Positions 27,021 through 37,727 of a stretch of 64,000 nt of DNA are shown one piece after another; position 1 is the first letter of the stretch, and each line of letters starts with the position of its first letter. The notes below the pieces were generated by a model. The model was not told the DNA's origin. It searched no databases and was given only the letters and a program-made list of their open reading frames with translations. Both the position numbers and the translations under genes were made by a program. The stretch comes from Isochrysis galbana (Eukaryota; Haptophyta; Isochrysidales; Isochrysidaceae), in contig CM030934.1 of the NCBI GenBank assembly GCA_018136815.1, forward strand, positions 6,840,573 to 6,904,572. Reading direction: 5' to 3'.

Positions 27021-29717
27021 ATGTTCCGACGACTTCTTGCTCGGCATGCCACACCAACTCGCTCGGCCCACCGTCTGGCGAACAGCACGCCGGCCACCAG
27101 CCGCCGCCGGCCGTCTCGGCCCAGACGGCCGCCGCCTGGTGGGCCTCGCTTCAACCTGATCGCGGCGAGCACGAGAGATGTGCTCGCTCTACATGCGCTC
27201 CATGGCTCCAGCATGGACACCATCGGAATCGGCGCCATGTGGACCACGCTACGCAAGCGCGCGCTGAAGGAAGTCCTCAATGGCTGGCTTCGTACGCCTG
27301 AGTTTGGGCGCGCGGTTGGGCCAATGTGCAAGCAGACGGAGCAGATGATTCGAGAAAATAGACTGTGCTCGCGCTCTCTCGCCAACACCATGCACTCCAT
27401 CGCCTCATTGCAGCAGATCAGCTCATCGCAGCCATGGGACCCGCTCTGGAGTAGTGCCCTGCCCTTGGTGCTCCGCCGAGTGGAAGATTTCAACAGGCAA
27501 GAGCTCGCGAACATCACGTGGGCATTTATCACCGCTCACCGCGCCACACCTGAGCTCTTGGCGGCGCTTGCCCGGCGGGTGGAGGCGGAGGCGAACGACT
27601 TCAACAAGATTGAAGTCGTCTTGTTGTCGTGCAGCTTTGCACGAACAAGCTTCCGACAACCCGGTCTATTCAAGGCGCTTGCCATCAGTGCAGAGGCCAA
27701 GGTTGACCAATTGACAACCAGTGAGATCGCTCGCCTTGCGTGGGCGCATGCGCGCTCTGGATACGCTCGCACCAGCTCCGCCTCGCTTATGTGTAAAATT
27801 GTTGATGTGGCGATCGAGCAATTGCGAGCCTTTGAACCACGCTCGCTCGGCGCCCTAGCCTGGGCATATGCCCACCTGGGACCACCATATCCGTTGCCGC
27901 TCTTCGATGCAATTGCGCGAACGCTCCTCGATCGCAAGGCACGGTCTGCTCGTGCCGGCGACGTTGCCAACTTGCTCTGGTCATTCGCACGCATCGGAGA
28001 GCCGCATCCGCTCTTGTTCGAAGCGCTTTCTCGCACAGCGCTCCGGCGAGCTGCAGTGCTCAACGAGCATCAGATCTCGATGATTTGTTGGTCGTTGGCA
28101 ACTGCTCGCTGCCGTTCGGACCTCGTTGTCGAGCTTTTTCTCACGCTCGCGCAGCAGGAAGCCACCCACACGATGGCGGGCTTTACGACGCAGGGGCTCT
28201 CCAACGTGGCGTGGGCGTTCGCCAAGCTCGAGATCTCAGCAGCACACACGTTCCAAGCGATCAGTGAGCAGGTGGCACTGCGGCTGGACAGCTTTAAGCC
28301 GCAGGAGCTCGCGAACCTCTGCTGGGCCTTTGCCACCTCCAAACAGCCTCTTCCTGCGGGTTTTGAAGGCCAGGTCATCAGTCGGTTGGGCCATTTCCGC
28401 CCTCAGGAGCTCGTAGCGATTGCGTGGGCCTTCACCCATCTTAGCCACGGAGATCTCCAACTCTTTGGCTCGATTGCTGACGAAGTGCACTTGCGCCTCG
28501 ACGCCGACCCACGGCAGTTCAGTGAAAGCGAGGCGGCATCCCTTGCCAAAACCTTCAGCATAGCAGCAGACCTGTATGGCGCATCGGCGATGCCTGCTGT
28601 CGCTACCGCCTTCGCACGCTGCTCCGCTCTCCACGGCCGGCGTGTGTCGGGTCATCAACACTTGCACCTTCTAAAAACTGGCGATGCAACTGCGAGAGCC
28701 AACGGGGGCACAACAGATGATTCGGGGCGAGAACACGAGAAATCACTGGGGGAATGTGGGCAGGTCGCTCAGGAAGAGTGCGACGGTCCGGCCCCAAGGG
28801 CGTTGCTGAATTCGCTCTCGCCCACTCCAGGGCATTTAGTCGCCGGGGCCGCGCACGAGCGGACGGCTTCTGTACTCAAGAGGCTTGAGTTGCAAGAAGA
28901 CGCTGCGTTTTCGCGCCCTGCGTTGCTCCTTGCTGTCGAAGAGCTCGCTCGAATTGGTGCACTTCCTGCCACTTCCCTCAGCCCTACTCACTCGAGCGTT
29001 CTGGACGCTGAGCTAGCGAGCCCGGCTGGGACAATCGAGGCTACGGAGGCATCAATGGTGCCCATCGACGCTACCAAGGCGGAGGACAAGCTTGCGGCTG
29101 CGCTCGCCGAGGTCCGGTCAGCAAAGGTGGCAGTCCAACATGCAAAGGCACGTGTGGACGAACTGCGTGAGGCGTCGAGGAAGGCCGGAACGGCGGCTAA
29201 AGCAGCACAGTTGGCGGCAAAGCGAGGCGAGGTACAAAATAATGCCGGGGTAGAGGACCGTCTCCTTCAAAAGCAAATCGCGAGGTTCGAGGCGGCGCAA
29301 AGAGCGGCTCGAGCTGCTGCTGCAGAATATGCCGAGTGGACTGTTGCGCAAACTCGTGTCGTGTCTGTGGCTTCTGCAGGCGTCGCCATAGCGAGCATTG
29401 ACCGTACCAACAACGTAGGGAACGGGGCGAGCAATGAGAAGCGCGCTGGGGATGGCCACCTAAATGTGTCGGACTCGGGATTGAGTGGTGCCGGCGCGCA
29501 TACTAGCGACGCATCGGGCGATCGCCGGAGATGGGAATTCCTTGTGCGCACTATAGGCCAAGCGGCGCAGCCTGAAGACGTCAAGGCCATGGTGGAACCG
29601 TGGATGCCCATCAATGGTGCTGCCCATCGTCTTGCCCGAGGCGCCGAAGTATCAAGCTGCAGCCCCCCACGTGAAGGTACTTGTTCTGATGGTAGCAGCG
29701 AAGAAGTTGGTGGGTAG
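27021..29717 (+). CDS. Organellar OPR/FAST-like helical-repeat protein
   Basis: 898 residues in one exon. At least eight repeats of roughly 36-40 residues carry an L-A/S-x-x-x-W-A/S-x-A-x core: ELANITWAF, EIARLAWAH, SLGALAWAY, DVANLLWSF, QISMICWSL, GLSNVAWAF, ELANLCWAF, ELVAIAWAF. This is the helical-hairpin repeat of algal and apicomplexan organellar RNA-binding proteins (OPR/HPR, related to FASTK). No RAP domain follows. A low-complexity region and an Ala/Lys/Glu coiled coil (about residues 685-770) make up the C-terminal third. The N-terminus MFRRLLARHATPTRSAHRL is Arg-rich and lacks acids, fitting a mitochondrial or plastid presequence. The ATG at 27021 is preferred; the frame upstream is GA-repeat without ATG. 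A role in organelle transcript maturation is inferred. Confidence 0.75.
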   Translation: MFRRLLARHATPTRSAHRLANSTPATSRRRPSRPRRPPPGGPRFNLIAASTRDVLALHALHGSSMDTIGIGAMWTTLRKRALKEVLNGWLRTPEFGRAVGPMCKQTEQMIRENRLCSRSLANTMHSIASLQQISSSQPWDPLWSSALPLVLRRVEDFNRQELANITWAFITAHRATPELLAALARRVEAEANDFNKIEVVLLSCSFARTSFRQPGLFKALAISAEAKVDQLTTSEIARLAWAHARSGYARTSSASLMCKIVDVAIEQLRAFEPRSLGALAWAYAHLGPPYPLPLFDAIARTLLDRKARSARAGDVANLLWSFARIGEPHPLLFEALSRTALRRAAVLNEHQISMICWSLATARCRSDLVVELFLTLAQQEATHTMAGFTTQGLSNVAWAFAKLEISAAHTFQAISEQVALRLDSFKPQELANLCWAFATSKQPLPAGFEGQVISRLGHFRPQELVAIAWAFTHLSHGDLQLFGSIADEVHLRLDADPRQFSESEAASLAKTFSIAADLYGASAMPAVATAFARCSALHGRRVSGHQHLHLLKTGDATARANGGTTDDSGREHEKSLGECGQVAQEECDGPAPRALLNSLSPTPGHLVAGAAHERTASVLKRLELQEDAAFSRPALLLAVEELARIGALPATSLSPTHSSVLDAELASPAGTIEATEASMVPIDATKAEDKLAAALAEVRSAKVAVQHAKARVDELREASRKAGTAAKAAQLAAKRGEVQNNAGVEDRLLQKQIARFEAAQRAARAAAAEYAEWTVAQTRVVSVASAGVAIASIDRTNNVGNGASNEKRAGDGHLNVSDSGLSGAGAHTSDASGDRRRWEFLVRTIGQAAQPEDVKAMVEPWMPINGAAHRLARGAEVSSCSPPREGTCSDGSSEEVGG

Positions 29718-30318
29718 TAGGCTTGCCGACGAACTGCGAATGCATGCAATTTTCCCTCTCCTCGGCGTTCTTTACTGACTGCATCACGAACCTTTCTCTT
29801 GTTCCTGTCTACGTCGCCACAGCATTTAGCGACATGTCTGGAAGAGCGGGTGTTCATTCATTTGGACGGCTGCATTAGTTGCGGTCTCCTTGCGCCACTC
29901 TGTGACGCTGAATGGTGCAGGCTGGGAATGTGGCACCCCATTTATCTATACTGCAGCAATATTCCTCCTGGTCGTCATCACACACTATTCTTGTGTCTAC
30001 CTCCGACTCGTGCGCCTCTTGAATGACTGGCGATTCCGTTGTATTCCTCACACACTCAATGTGTATGCATGGTCTTCTGTGGCGATTCGATGACGTAGCG
30101 GGCATGTGTGAGCTATCAGATGTTCGATGTGATGACTGACGTTGTGCCGGGGCTGTTGGGGGGTGGGTCACTCGGCTACTGTGTATCTCTCTGTACTACG
30201 GTGCGCAATGCTCAAGGCGCGCCCGCCCGTGCCTAAAGCGACTCTAAACTCTAAAGCGTGTTCCCTGTTGCGCTTCAACCCTAACCCTGTTGCATTCTTT
30301 TTCAAAAGGGCCGCAAGA
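29718..30318. other. Intergenic, nothing recognised
   Basis: 3' flank of the helical-repeat gene. Open frames are short and lack known motifs. Confidence 0.5.
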
Positions 30319-30540
30319 AAACTATCGTGTGCTATAGTTTCGTCAACGCGATGGAGCGCGCGCCGACGGCCTCCCCTCTCCCAGCCCCCCGCAGCCACGA
30401 CGCCCCAAGCCGCCGGAGCCGAAGCCGCTTGCAGCAGGCACTCGCAGGCCGCCGCCAAGCCACAAGGGTCCGACACGTACGAGGAGATCTGGAATGCCGC
30501 CATTGCCATTGATATTGATAGAGCGGTCAAACGGTGATTT
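30319..30540 (+). repeat. MERA-family short retroelement copy
   Basis: Hairpin AAACTAT/ATAGTTT (30319-30325 with 30334-30340) precedes ATGGAGCGCGCGCCGACGG at 30351. The following about 100 bases match the 5' end of the minus-strand copy at 42619 (CTCCCCTCTCCCAGCCCCC, AAGCCGCCGGAGCCGAAG) with indels that break the frame. Its 3' boundary is not clear. Confidence 0.6.
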
Positions 30541-32810
30541 ATAACTACTACTAACATACTAACATGCAGGGGGGGGGCTGCATTTTTTGACCGTTCTCCG
30601 AAGCCCAAGAAAAACCTCCTGGGTGGCTTAATCTTAATCTTAATCATAATAAAACATCTGAGCGTTAGTACCACAACTGCCATTAGCCCGGTACTATCAC
30701 GACACTCCTCAGCGCACTTGCCCGTACGCCTTGACGTGCGTTGTCACTAGACACTAGACACATACGCATATGCACCCCTTCGAATCTCCCCCCTCGCAAA
30801 CCCCCGGCTCCCATTGTAACTCCCCACAAACTACAATGCTACAATGCTTCAATGAGGGAAAACCCATTGAGGCGGACCGACCTACGTCGGGCGACTCTCC
30901 AGGAAAAAGCAGCGGGGGGGGGGGGGAGGGGGCTCTCGTCAAAAAAGAAGAACGGCCCTTACAGCTCTCGCCGCGAGCAATCCTCGAGAAATAAAAGACT
31001 GCGCCTCGAGGTACCTGCCACAAGGGTCCCCATAAGGCGTCTTGAGCCTCTCCCTCCTCATCATCCACCTCCTGTCGCTAGCCGCCCCTCTCCGCCCGTT
31101 TGCTTACGTATAAACGGGGCCCATTTCTCACCGCACTCCATCGGGCGGGGGGTGCCCCCCCCTCTCCCTCTCTCCGTTCTCTTCCACCTCTGTACCTCTG
31201 ACCTCTGTCCCTGCGGCGCGTCGCCATGCGGGGGGCGGGGTGCCACGTCCTCCTCTCAGAGGTCCTTTGGGGGCTCCCAAAGGGCCAGCTAGGGCAGCTC
31301 CGGGGGCAGTGGAGGCTGGGGCTCAGCCCTTGGCGCCCCCCCTGCTGCCTCTCCTACTAGGAGCTCCTACGCTTGCCTCGCTGGCCATGGGCCATGGGAG
31401 CCGCCCAGAGGCCTCCGTCTGCCCGGCGACTAGGGATGGGGGGGAGTCAGCTCGAGGGCAGGCGGGCAGGCCCAATCTGGGTGTGGGAGTGCGAGTCGCG
31501 GCCCGCGCCCACTGGGGTTCTGGGCCAGAATGATGATTGCCCAGCCCCTGCCAGAGGGCAGGGGCTGGGGTTGATTGTACGGGCCCACGGGTCCACCCGG
31601 GGTGTGTGCGTGATGGAGAGAGGGGGGCGCGAGGCCGCGAGGCCCCCATTGAGCCCCCCACTTATAAGAGTAGTTCCCTCCTGGGGGGCTTACCTCCACG
31701 AAGAATTGCCGAGGAAAATGGTGGGTTTGACCGCCTTCCCCCGCCCCCCCTCTGCACACGCGCTCAGGCGCTCTAACGGTACAGAATTGGCGGTCGCGCC
31801 GCGGGGCCGATAGGGTCAATTCGGGGCGCCGTTGTTTTGTTTCATGACAAGCGATTCCCCCGAGATGACGAGCGATCACGACCTCATCCTTCGCCGCGCG
31901 GGAGGAATTTGTACATCGTATGATTCCGGAGTGTTTACACTAGTTTTCTGAGCCTAGCAAGCCGATATCCAATATCCGATCGTCCGCGCCAAATGGCTCG
32001 GCACCGCCGGGAACTCACTGCCTCGTCCGCACCTGGAAAGCGGAAAGCGGCCCAGGGAAAGAAGCCTACAATGAAAAGCACATTGATTGAAGCTGTGCTC
32101 CCCCATCTTCACCGAAAACAATAAGGGCAGACTCACAATGGACGACAACCTCAAACTCGTAGAGCGCGTGCTATGCCTCACCGAAAAACTCGCCTAAACC
32201 GTGCGCCCCCCCCCCCCCCCCTTTTTCACGCACTAGCACCTACCACACAGACCAACAGGCACCACCACCCAGAACCTATACCACTATTATACAACTGACG
32301 AAGAGAAAACATGTCACTCAGTCACTTAGCGGCACAGGAGGAAGACGAGGACTGGACCGATAGGGATAGGAGCGCCCCGCCCAACCCGACACCCCCACAA
32401 CCCGAGCGCCCCTAAGTAGTGCACGGGGGGAGGAGCTGCAAGGCAGGCCGGGGGGGGGGGGGGGGGGGGGGGGGGGAAGAGGAAGGATTAGGGGCGTGGC
32501 CACAAGTTCGATGTCCATAGTCACGCGTGAGGCGAGAATATTGAAAGGTCTTTTAGTACAGATGTTGGTCTCCCGACGTTGCCAACTTCGATGTCGGGAG
32601 GGCAAGATGCAACGGACAATCAATTTACCCGCGTTTGCAACTTCGACGAGCAATGAACTCCGAGTCCAAATTTTCGTTTGTCGCGCGCCGCCTCGAGCCC
32701 GGCAGAATCGACGGACGTTATGCACATACCACGTAGGAGCATATACCGCCGTGAGTAAACCCTTTTGGCGGCTAGATGGGCCAAATCTGAGATGAAACAC
32801 GAAAGCAGCA
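30541..32810. other. Gene-poor GC-rich region
   Basis: No protein family recognised. It has several homopolymers: G runs at about 30568, 30913-30926 and 32449-32476, and a C run at about 32204-32220. An ATG at 32140 opens a 20-codon frame (MDDNLKLVERVL...) ended by TAA, likely repeat debris. The Gly/Pro-rich open frames at 31.2-31.8 kb could be decayed LINE ORF1 but I cannot align them. Confidence 0.4.
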
Positions 32811-33041
32811 CTAGCTGATCCGATCCCGATTTGATCTGTGTTTTGCGGCATACTCTGCCTTGCGCACGCGCTCGCAGCACTCCTTCCACGCGTTAATCTC
32901 CTCCTTGCAGTATACCTCTTTATGGTTTGATCGCGCAAGGCATCGTTGGATCGCGCACGCCTGCTCACGACAGAGGCGCTGCTCTGCTGGCGCGTCCTCT
33001 GGCTGGTTTCGCCCTGAGCCAGAGTAAACAAAGGCGCCCAT
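32811..33041 (-). CDS. CMC4: CMC4-like mitochondrial twin-cysteine protein
   Basis: 76 residues on the minus strand. The core is CREQACAIQRCL followed by CKEEINAWKECC, the Cys pattern of the CHCH protein CMC4 (human p8MTCP1 relative), which is imported into the mitochondrial intermembrane space by disulfide relay and is linked to cytochrome c oxidase assembly. Length matches the family. No presequence is expected for this import route. The ATG at 33041 gives a short polar N-terminus with no upstream in-frame alternative. Single exon, isolated among repeats. Confidence 0.75.
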   Translation of the reverse strand: MGAFVYSGSGRNQPEDAPAEQRLCREQACAIQRCLARSNHKEVYCKEEINAWKECCERVRKAEYAAKHRSNRDRIS

Positions 33042-33480
33042 CGCAGCTTCAGAAACACCACCCGCGGCGGCTCCGCGCAGTCCTGCCGGGAGAGTCCCAG
33101 TGCAAACACTCCCTTCGCCCTTACCCTCTCTCTGCCGTCACGTCCACTCCCTCGCTCGTCGCGGCCGATCCGCTTTTACTCTCAGAAGAGTAAATACTCT
33201 TTACTCCACTTGATCTTCTGACGTTCTTTCCTTGTTTCCATGTCTCATCTCGTCGACCCCTAAAATCCTAAAATAGACCCCGCGACAAGCAAAATGTGGG
33301 GGTGGTGTCATTCTTCCGCGTGTTGTTGCTTTCAATGGCAATGAAGAAGGAGATGGGGGGTGGTATTGATTCACAGGAATCATATCATCGGAGTCCTCTC
33401 TCCTCTAGACTTTAGACTACCACCACGCGTCGCGCTCCTGGCTCCTGGATTGGAAATACGGTGCTGGGGCCTGCAAGCCT
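33042..33480. other. Intergenic upstream of CMC4
   Basis: Contains an imperfect AGAGTAAATACTCTTTACTC repetition at 33187-33207. No gene recognised. Confidence 0.4.
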
Positions 33481-33481
33481 G

Positions 33482-33615
33482 CAAATACAGCCAAATACAT
33501 ATGTATTTGGCCTCCGGCCAAATACATTTCAAATACATTCGAGGCCTACAACCCAGGACGCGCTTCAAATACAGCCGAATACATATGTATTTGGCCTCTG
33601 GCCAAATACGCGGTA
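33482..33615. repeat. Paired direct repeat with 20-bp perfect palindrome
   Basis: CCAAATACATATGTATTTGG (33491-33510) is a perfect palindrome. A second copy with one change lies at 33575-33594. Both are preceded by CAAATACAG and followed by GGCCTCYGGCCAAATAC, making a direct repeat about 84 bases apart. AAATAC recurs elsewhere in the block. Confidence 0.85.
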
Positions 33616-33957
33616 TACATACGTACGCATTTCCCACATAGGGTCGCGCTCGCTCGCGCTCGCTCGCTCGCTAATTTCTCTCTCTTTCTCTTGCTCTTGC
33701 GCATGAAGGAATACAGTAAATACCGTATTCGTACAAATTCTCTACCCTGTGGCCTTTAGGGGTGGCTGTGGGATATTGGGCCCCGCACTTCGGCGTGCCT
33801 AGGGGGATTCCCCGGACTTCAGAATTGTACGTGTGCCGCGAGCCCTCGCCTAGGAGTAGGAGTCAAGCGCACATATTGCATATTGCGTGCATAACGACCT
33901 TCTCCCCACTCCCACTCCTCACCCCGCCCCAGCGGAGTGCAGCAGCAGCATCGAGCA

Positions 33958-33997
33958 TGTCGGAGCGAAGCTCGTTTCCTCTTTGGAAACGAGCCGC
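33958..33997. repeat. Hairpin repeat shared with 37347-37375
   Basis: GTCGGAGCGAAGCTCGTTTC and the next eight bases recur at 37347-37375. Here the sequence continues into a perfect GCTCGTTTCC/GGAAACGAGC hairpin with a TCTTT loop; the second copy diverges inside the stem. Confidence 0.7.
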
Positions 33998-34579
33998 GGA
34001 GGCGCACCGACGGCTAGTGCGGCGCACGGTTCATCCGGGGAGCCCGGAACGGGCTCATCGGGAGAACGGGGAGGGCAAATGACGGGCATGTGAAATGGAC
34101 GGGGAAGTGGCACGGAACGCGAATCGGAGGGACGGAGGATGTAAGAAAGGGCGCGGCGAGCAGATACCGCTTGCTTATGACTCGTATGGACTCGTAGACT
34201 CGAAAGGAAGACTCGGAAGACTCGGGGCTTGGGGTTACTCAGGGGGCTGCAGGTCACCAACAGGCGATACAGTGGGTAAAAAAACACAAATCAACACTCT
34301 GCAGTCAAACATTCACAGTAACAGGCCGGAAACATACGTTAAACGAACCCCCTCTGATGCGCAGAACCAGGCAAGAGCGTCCACGCGTCCACCAGAAAAA
34401 GAGGAGCAGAGAGAGAGAGAACGAGGACTCGAGGGTCAAAACACAATTCGGACTCCGACTCGGACTACAGAGTAAAATCCAGTGCCCTCGCGAGTCCTGC
34501 CTCGAGTCTCGCGGGGCAGCGCCGAAGGACGCTGAAGGACGCGCTGCGGGACGCAGCGCTGAAGGACAGGGGACCGCCG

Positions 34580-35030
34580 TCTCGGCGCGCGGAGGGGGGG
34601 GAGGGGCGGAGGGGGAAAGGAAATCTGCGGAGGGGGGGGAGGGCCGCCGTCTCGGCGCGCGGAGGGGGGGGACCGCGCGGAGGGGGGGGGAAGGGAACGG
34701 CGGAGGGGGGGGAACAGCGGAGGGGAAGGGGAGGAGCGGAGGGGGGGGGGGGGAGTAGCGGAGGGGGGGGAAGGGGAGGAGCGGAGGGGGGGGGAAGAAA
34801 CTGCCGAGGGGGGTGAGATCCCAACACCGACCCAATTCTCCCTCACATTCACGTATTTTTCCCGGCCTGGCCCGGGAAAATCAGGGAATGGAGAGAGGGG
34901 AGGGGGGAGATTGCAGAGGGGGTGAGAATTGCAGAGGGGGGGGGAGAACTGCAGAGGGGAGGGGAAACTGCAGAAGGGGAGGGAGGGAATGCAGAGAGGG
35001 GGGGGGAGGGAATGCAGAGAGGGGCCCAGT
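34580..35030. repeat. G-run minisatellites
   Basis: 34,590-34,800 is built of CGCGCGGAGGGGGGG and GGAGGGGGGGG-type units. 34,905-35,025 is built of about six units with a TGCAGAGGGG core. Dense G runs on the plus strand could form quadruplexes. No coding value. Confidence 0.85.
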
Positions 35031-35913
35031 TCTGTTACCTGCATTTCTTACCTTAAACGCGTGGACAATCACCGTATCGGTAAAAATAAAACTCAAATCT
35101 TCGAATTTCGAGACGAAAATCGGCGGACCAGGATTTGAGCCCAGGGAGAATCCGAATCTGCACGCCTTGAGTGACCAAGACGAACATAGAAGACGATATA
35201 TAACGACGAAGGCACGTACCCATGCCGAAATATTCATGCCAGGAGGCCTGAATACTATTCTGAATACAACAGAGCATCGATCAAAAAATTTTACAAGTTG
35301 AGGATTTCTGCACAGCAGGGGAGCGATGTCCCACAGTCTAAAGTAGATGACACGAGAAAAAGAGGTTGTTAGTTGTGACAAGTTGTGGTGTTGTGGTTGT
35401 GCTACCGCCAGAGTAGGAGTAGATGATACGAGCGGAAAAAGTCGGGAAAAGAGCAGAGGAAAGAGGGCCAACTAAGTTTATTAGTTTATATTTAGTTCAG
35501 CATTGGGGAAGGGGGTGTCTCGCGCCTCCCCTCTCAGGCTCCAACTCCCCTCCGGGGAGCCTCCCAGCCCCCCCCCCCCCCCCCACTTGGCCCGTATAGT
35601 AGTGCACGCGGGCACAGGGGCACACGGGCACACGGGCACACCCCCACCCCCTTCGCGGGGAGTAGCGGGCGAAGGGGGTAAAAGTGTGGGGTGTAGGCGA
35701 TGGCGAAGGGCAGCACCATGAGTGCGATGGGATCCGGAGCTAGCAGTAGGGTAACCTGAACCTTCAAGAATATCTTTTAAAAAACCCCTGTTTGACCGCC
35801 CTGTAACATACTCTACCTTTCCGAATAAAACAACCTGCTCAAATCTTTGAAGGTGGTCGGTCCTCACAATATTAGGATCACATCCGACCCGCAAAACATA
35901 CCCCGACCGCTGC
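35031..35913. other. Intergenic, possible repeat 3' terminus
   Basis: C run at 35568-35583. Near 35777-35790 the minus strand reads GGGGTTTTTTAAAAGAT, close to the 3' terminus of the 670-bp MERA element (GGGGTTTTTTAAGAAGAT), so a related element may end here. The minus strand just upstream of that is open with YVLRVGCDPNIV, unrecognised. Confidence 0.35.
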
Positions 35914-36723
35914 ATGCGACCATGCCTCGCCGTGATGATGGCCGCCTCCCTCGCGCAAGTGCGCATACAGCCCGTGCGTATGCTGCGCAACATTGACCGC
36001 TGTGAGCTCCTCATTGCTACCCAATCGTCGCTGGCTTACAGCGAATCGCCACCGCTACTGGCGGAGGCCCTTGAGCAAGGCATCAGCCTTGCATTGCTCT
36101 GCCGCGCATGTGATGGCTCGGCTGACTCTGATGCGGCTCCAGCTGTCTTCGACGCAGCAAACCGGCACCTGTATACTGGCTCGCTCTCTCCACGAGTGTT
36201 TTCCGACCTCCGTCGCCGGTTTCAGATCAAACCTGATGGGTTTGGCGGCTCTGACGGCTTTGGCCGAGCACCTACTCAGGCCTCGCGTGCGCCTCTTGCC
36301 TCACGCACCGTCGTCCTTGTCGCTGAGATTGACGAGTGTGTGAACGCGCGCGCGGCTGGGATGCGGGCGGTCGCTGTACCAGCAATGGATGGCTACGTAT
36401 GTTCCGATCTAGAGGGTGTCGCCGATGCAGTAGTGGACAGCATAGATGAGCTTTACTTAGATGACCTCTCCACACCTGGTGCATACTGGCTCAATACTAT
36501 GGTTCCTACTGCTCCTGCCGGCGGGATGGCTGATCCCGAGTCGCTAGAACCGCTCGTGACGGGCGCTACGTTAGTTAGCGGAGAGCTGATGCGAAGGTTT
36601 GATTCGGATGAGATGGCGGGCACCAAAAGCAGTAAAGCTGATATGGATGTAATTGCATCCCACACTGAGAATGAGCAAGAGGATGCTATGCGCCGAATAC
36701 TCGATGACCTGGATACGCTGTAG
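35914..36723 (+). CDS. HAD-superfamily-like protein
   Basis: 269 codons in one exon. A segment ALEQGISLALLCRACDG and later ARAAGMRAVAVPAMDG, then DAVVDSIDELYLDDLSTPGA, resembles the second half of haloacid dehalogenase-like hydrolases of plants and algae, which end in a similar VVDSxxDLxxEDLxxPG-SYWL segment. The N-terminal DxDxT nucleophile is not visible in this frame. Either an upstream exon is missing, the protein is a non-catalytic relative, or the gene is truncated. The ATGs at 35914, 35935 and 35938 are all possible starts. The acidic C-terminal 70 residues are unassigned. Confidence 0.5.
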   Translation: MRPCLAVMMAASLAQVRIQPVRMLRNIDRCELLIATQSSLAYSESPPLLAEALEQGISLALLCRACDGSADSDAAPAVFDAANRHLYTGSLSPRVFSDLRRRFQIKPDGFGGSDGFGRAPTQASRAPLASRTVVLVAEIDECVNARAAGMRAVAVPAMDGYVCSDLEGVADAVVDSIDELYLDDLSTPGAYWLNTMVPTAPAGGMADPESLEPLVTGATLVSGELMRRFDSDEMAGTKSSKADMDVIASHTENEQEDAMRRILDDLDTL

Positions 36724-37479
36724 ACTACACCAGATTTTGGTGCTCTTGAGGGATTCCGCCGATGTTCTATGACGGCAGATGATGTGCGTGATCTTGCTGC
36801 TCTGTAATGGTGATTGTTCTCGTGCCCATCACTATCGTGCTCACTGCTCCGGCGTACCTTGCAAGAAAAGTTATTGAGATGTCTTGCGTGGAGTAATCGC
36901 GCACTAAAGCTAGCGGGTTGAAGTTGCACATGAGTGACAGTGGCTGCATACAGATGGATAGTTGAGACGCAGCAAAGGCGGTCTAGAGAGGATCAGCCAT
37001 GACCATGGGGGCAGTGGAGCACAGGGAGGGGCGAGCGAGGCCCGCTGCGGCCGGCTGGAGGCGGCTTGCGTTTAGGTCGCTTGCCTCCATTTGGTACCGC
37101 CTCCTCCTCCCTTCCCTTTGGCTTAGGAGGAGTGCACGCCTTGCACACACAAATGACAAATGAGATTGTGAGGGGGTGCGCGCTTCCCTTCTCCGATAAA
37201 AATACTTGTACGACCTTTTAAAAAACGTGAGCCTACATTAAAAGTGCAAACGTTTTCGTTCACAACATGTGACAGGTTGGAGCGATTGGTTGGCGGCCAG
37301 CAAGGGCCAGACAGTGCGATCTGGGCGTGCCTGTCAAAAGGGTCTGTCGGAGCGAAGCTCGTTTCCTCTTTGGTGCAACGAGTCATCGTTTTGTTCGTGG
37401 GGGCCCAAGGGGGGGGTCTTGATCCTGATGGGCCCCGGAGACACCGCATCCGCATAGAGTATATAAAATACTCTAGATG
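36724..37479. other. Intergenic, contains the shared 28-bp repeat
   Basis: Holds the second copy of the GTCGGAGCGAAGCTCG repeat (37347). Near 37202-37215 lies CCTTTTAAAAAACG, similar to other MERA 3' ends. No gene seen. Confidence 0.4.
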
Positions 37480-37655
37480 CGACAGAGTCGAGCGTTACCG
37501 GAGGGCTCTGAGCCGCACTCCGTCGCGAGCGGCACCGGCGGCTAGCGCGGCGCTTTGGTCCTCCTCCCCGCCGGGAGTCGGGTGAACGAAATTCTGGATT
37601 GGGTCGGGCAACTCCATGTGGGTGTTTGGGCTGGGGACAAACGGTGAACGAAAAG
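37450..37655 (+). repeat. Relic of Ty3-family LTR end and leader
   Basis: GAGTATATAAAATACTC, then ATGCGACA, the mirror of the LTR start TGTCGCAT, at about 37482-37489. It is followed by GAGTCGAGCG and the leader with CTCCGTCGCGAGC, GGCGGCTAGCGCGGCGCTTTG and CGGGAGTCGGGTGAA, matching 48369-48500. It is diverged and truncated before Gag. Confidence 0.65.
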
Positions 37656-37727
37656 GCGCGGGACTTCTACCGTAACCATCAAGGGCACTCTTGCAGAGCA
37701 GGGATAGGATGTTTTTCCATATGTGGG

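Noticed and set aside
26819..27532. Minus-strand 237-codon frame
   Set aside because: Antisense to the helical-repeat gene, whose repeats are clearly coding on the plus strand.
30280..30300. Telomere-like CCCTAACCCTG
   Set aside because: Only about two units, embedded in ordinary sequence.
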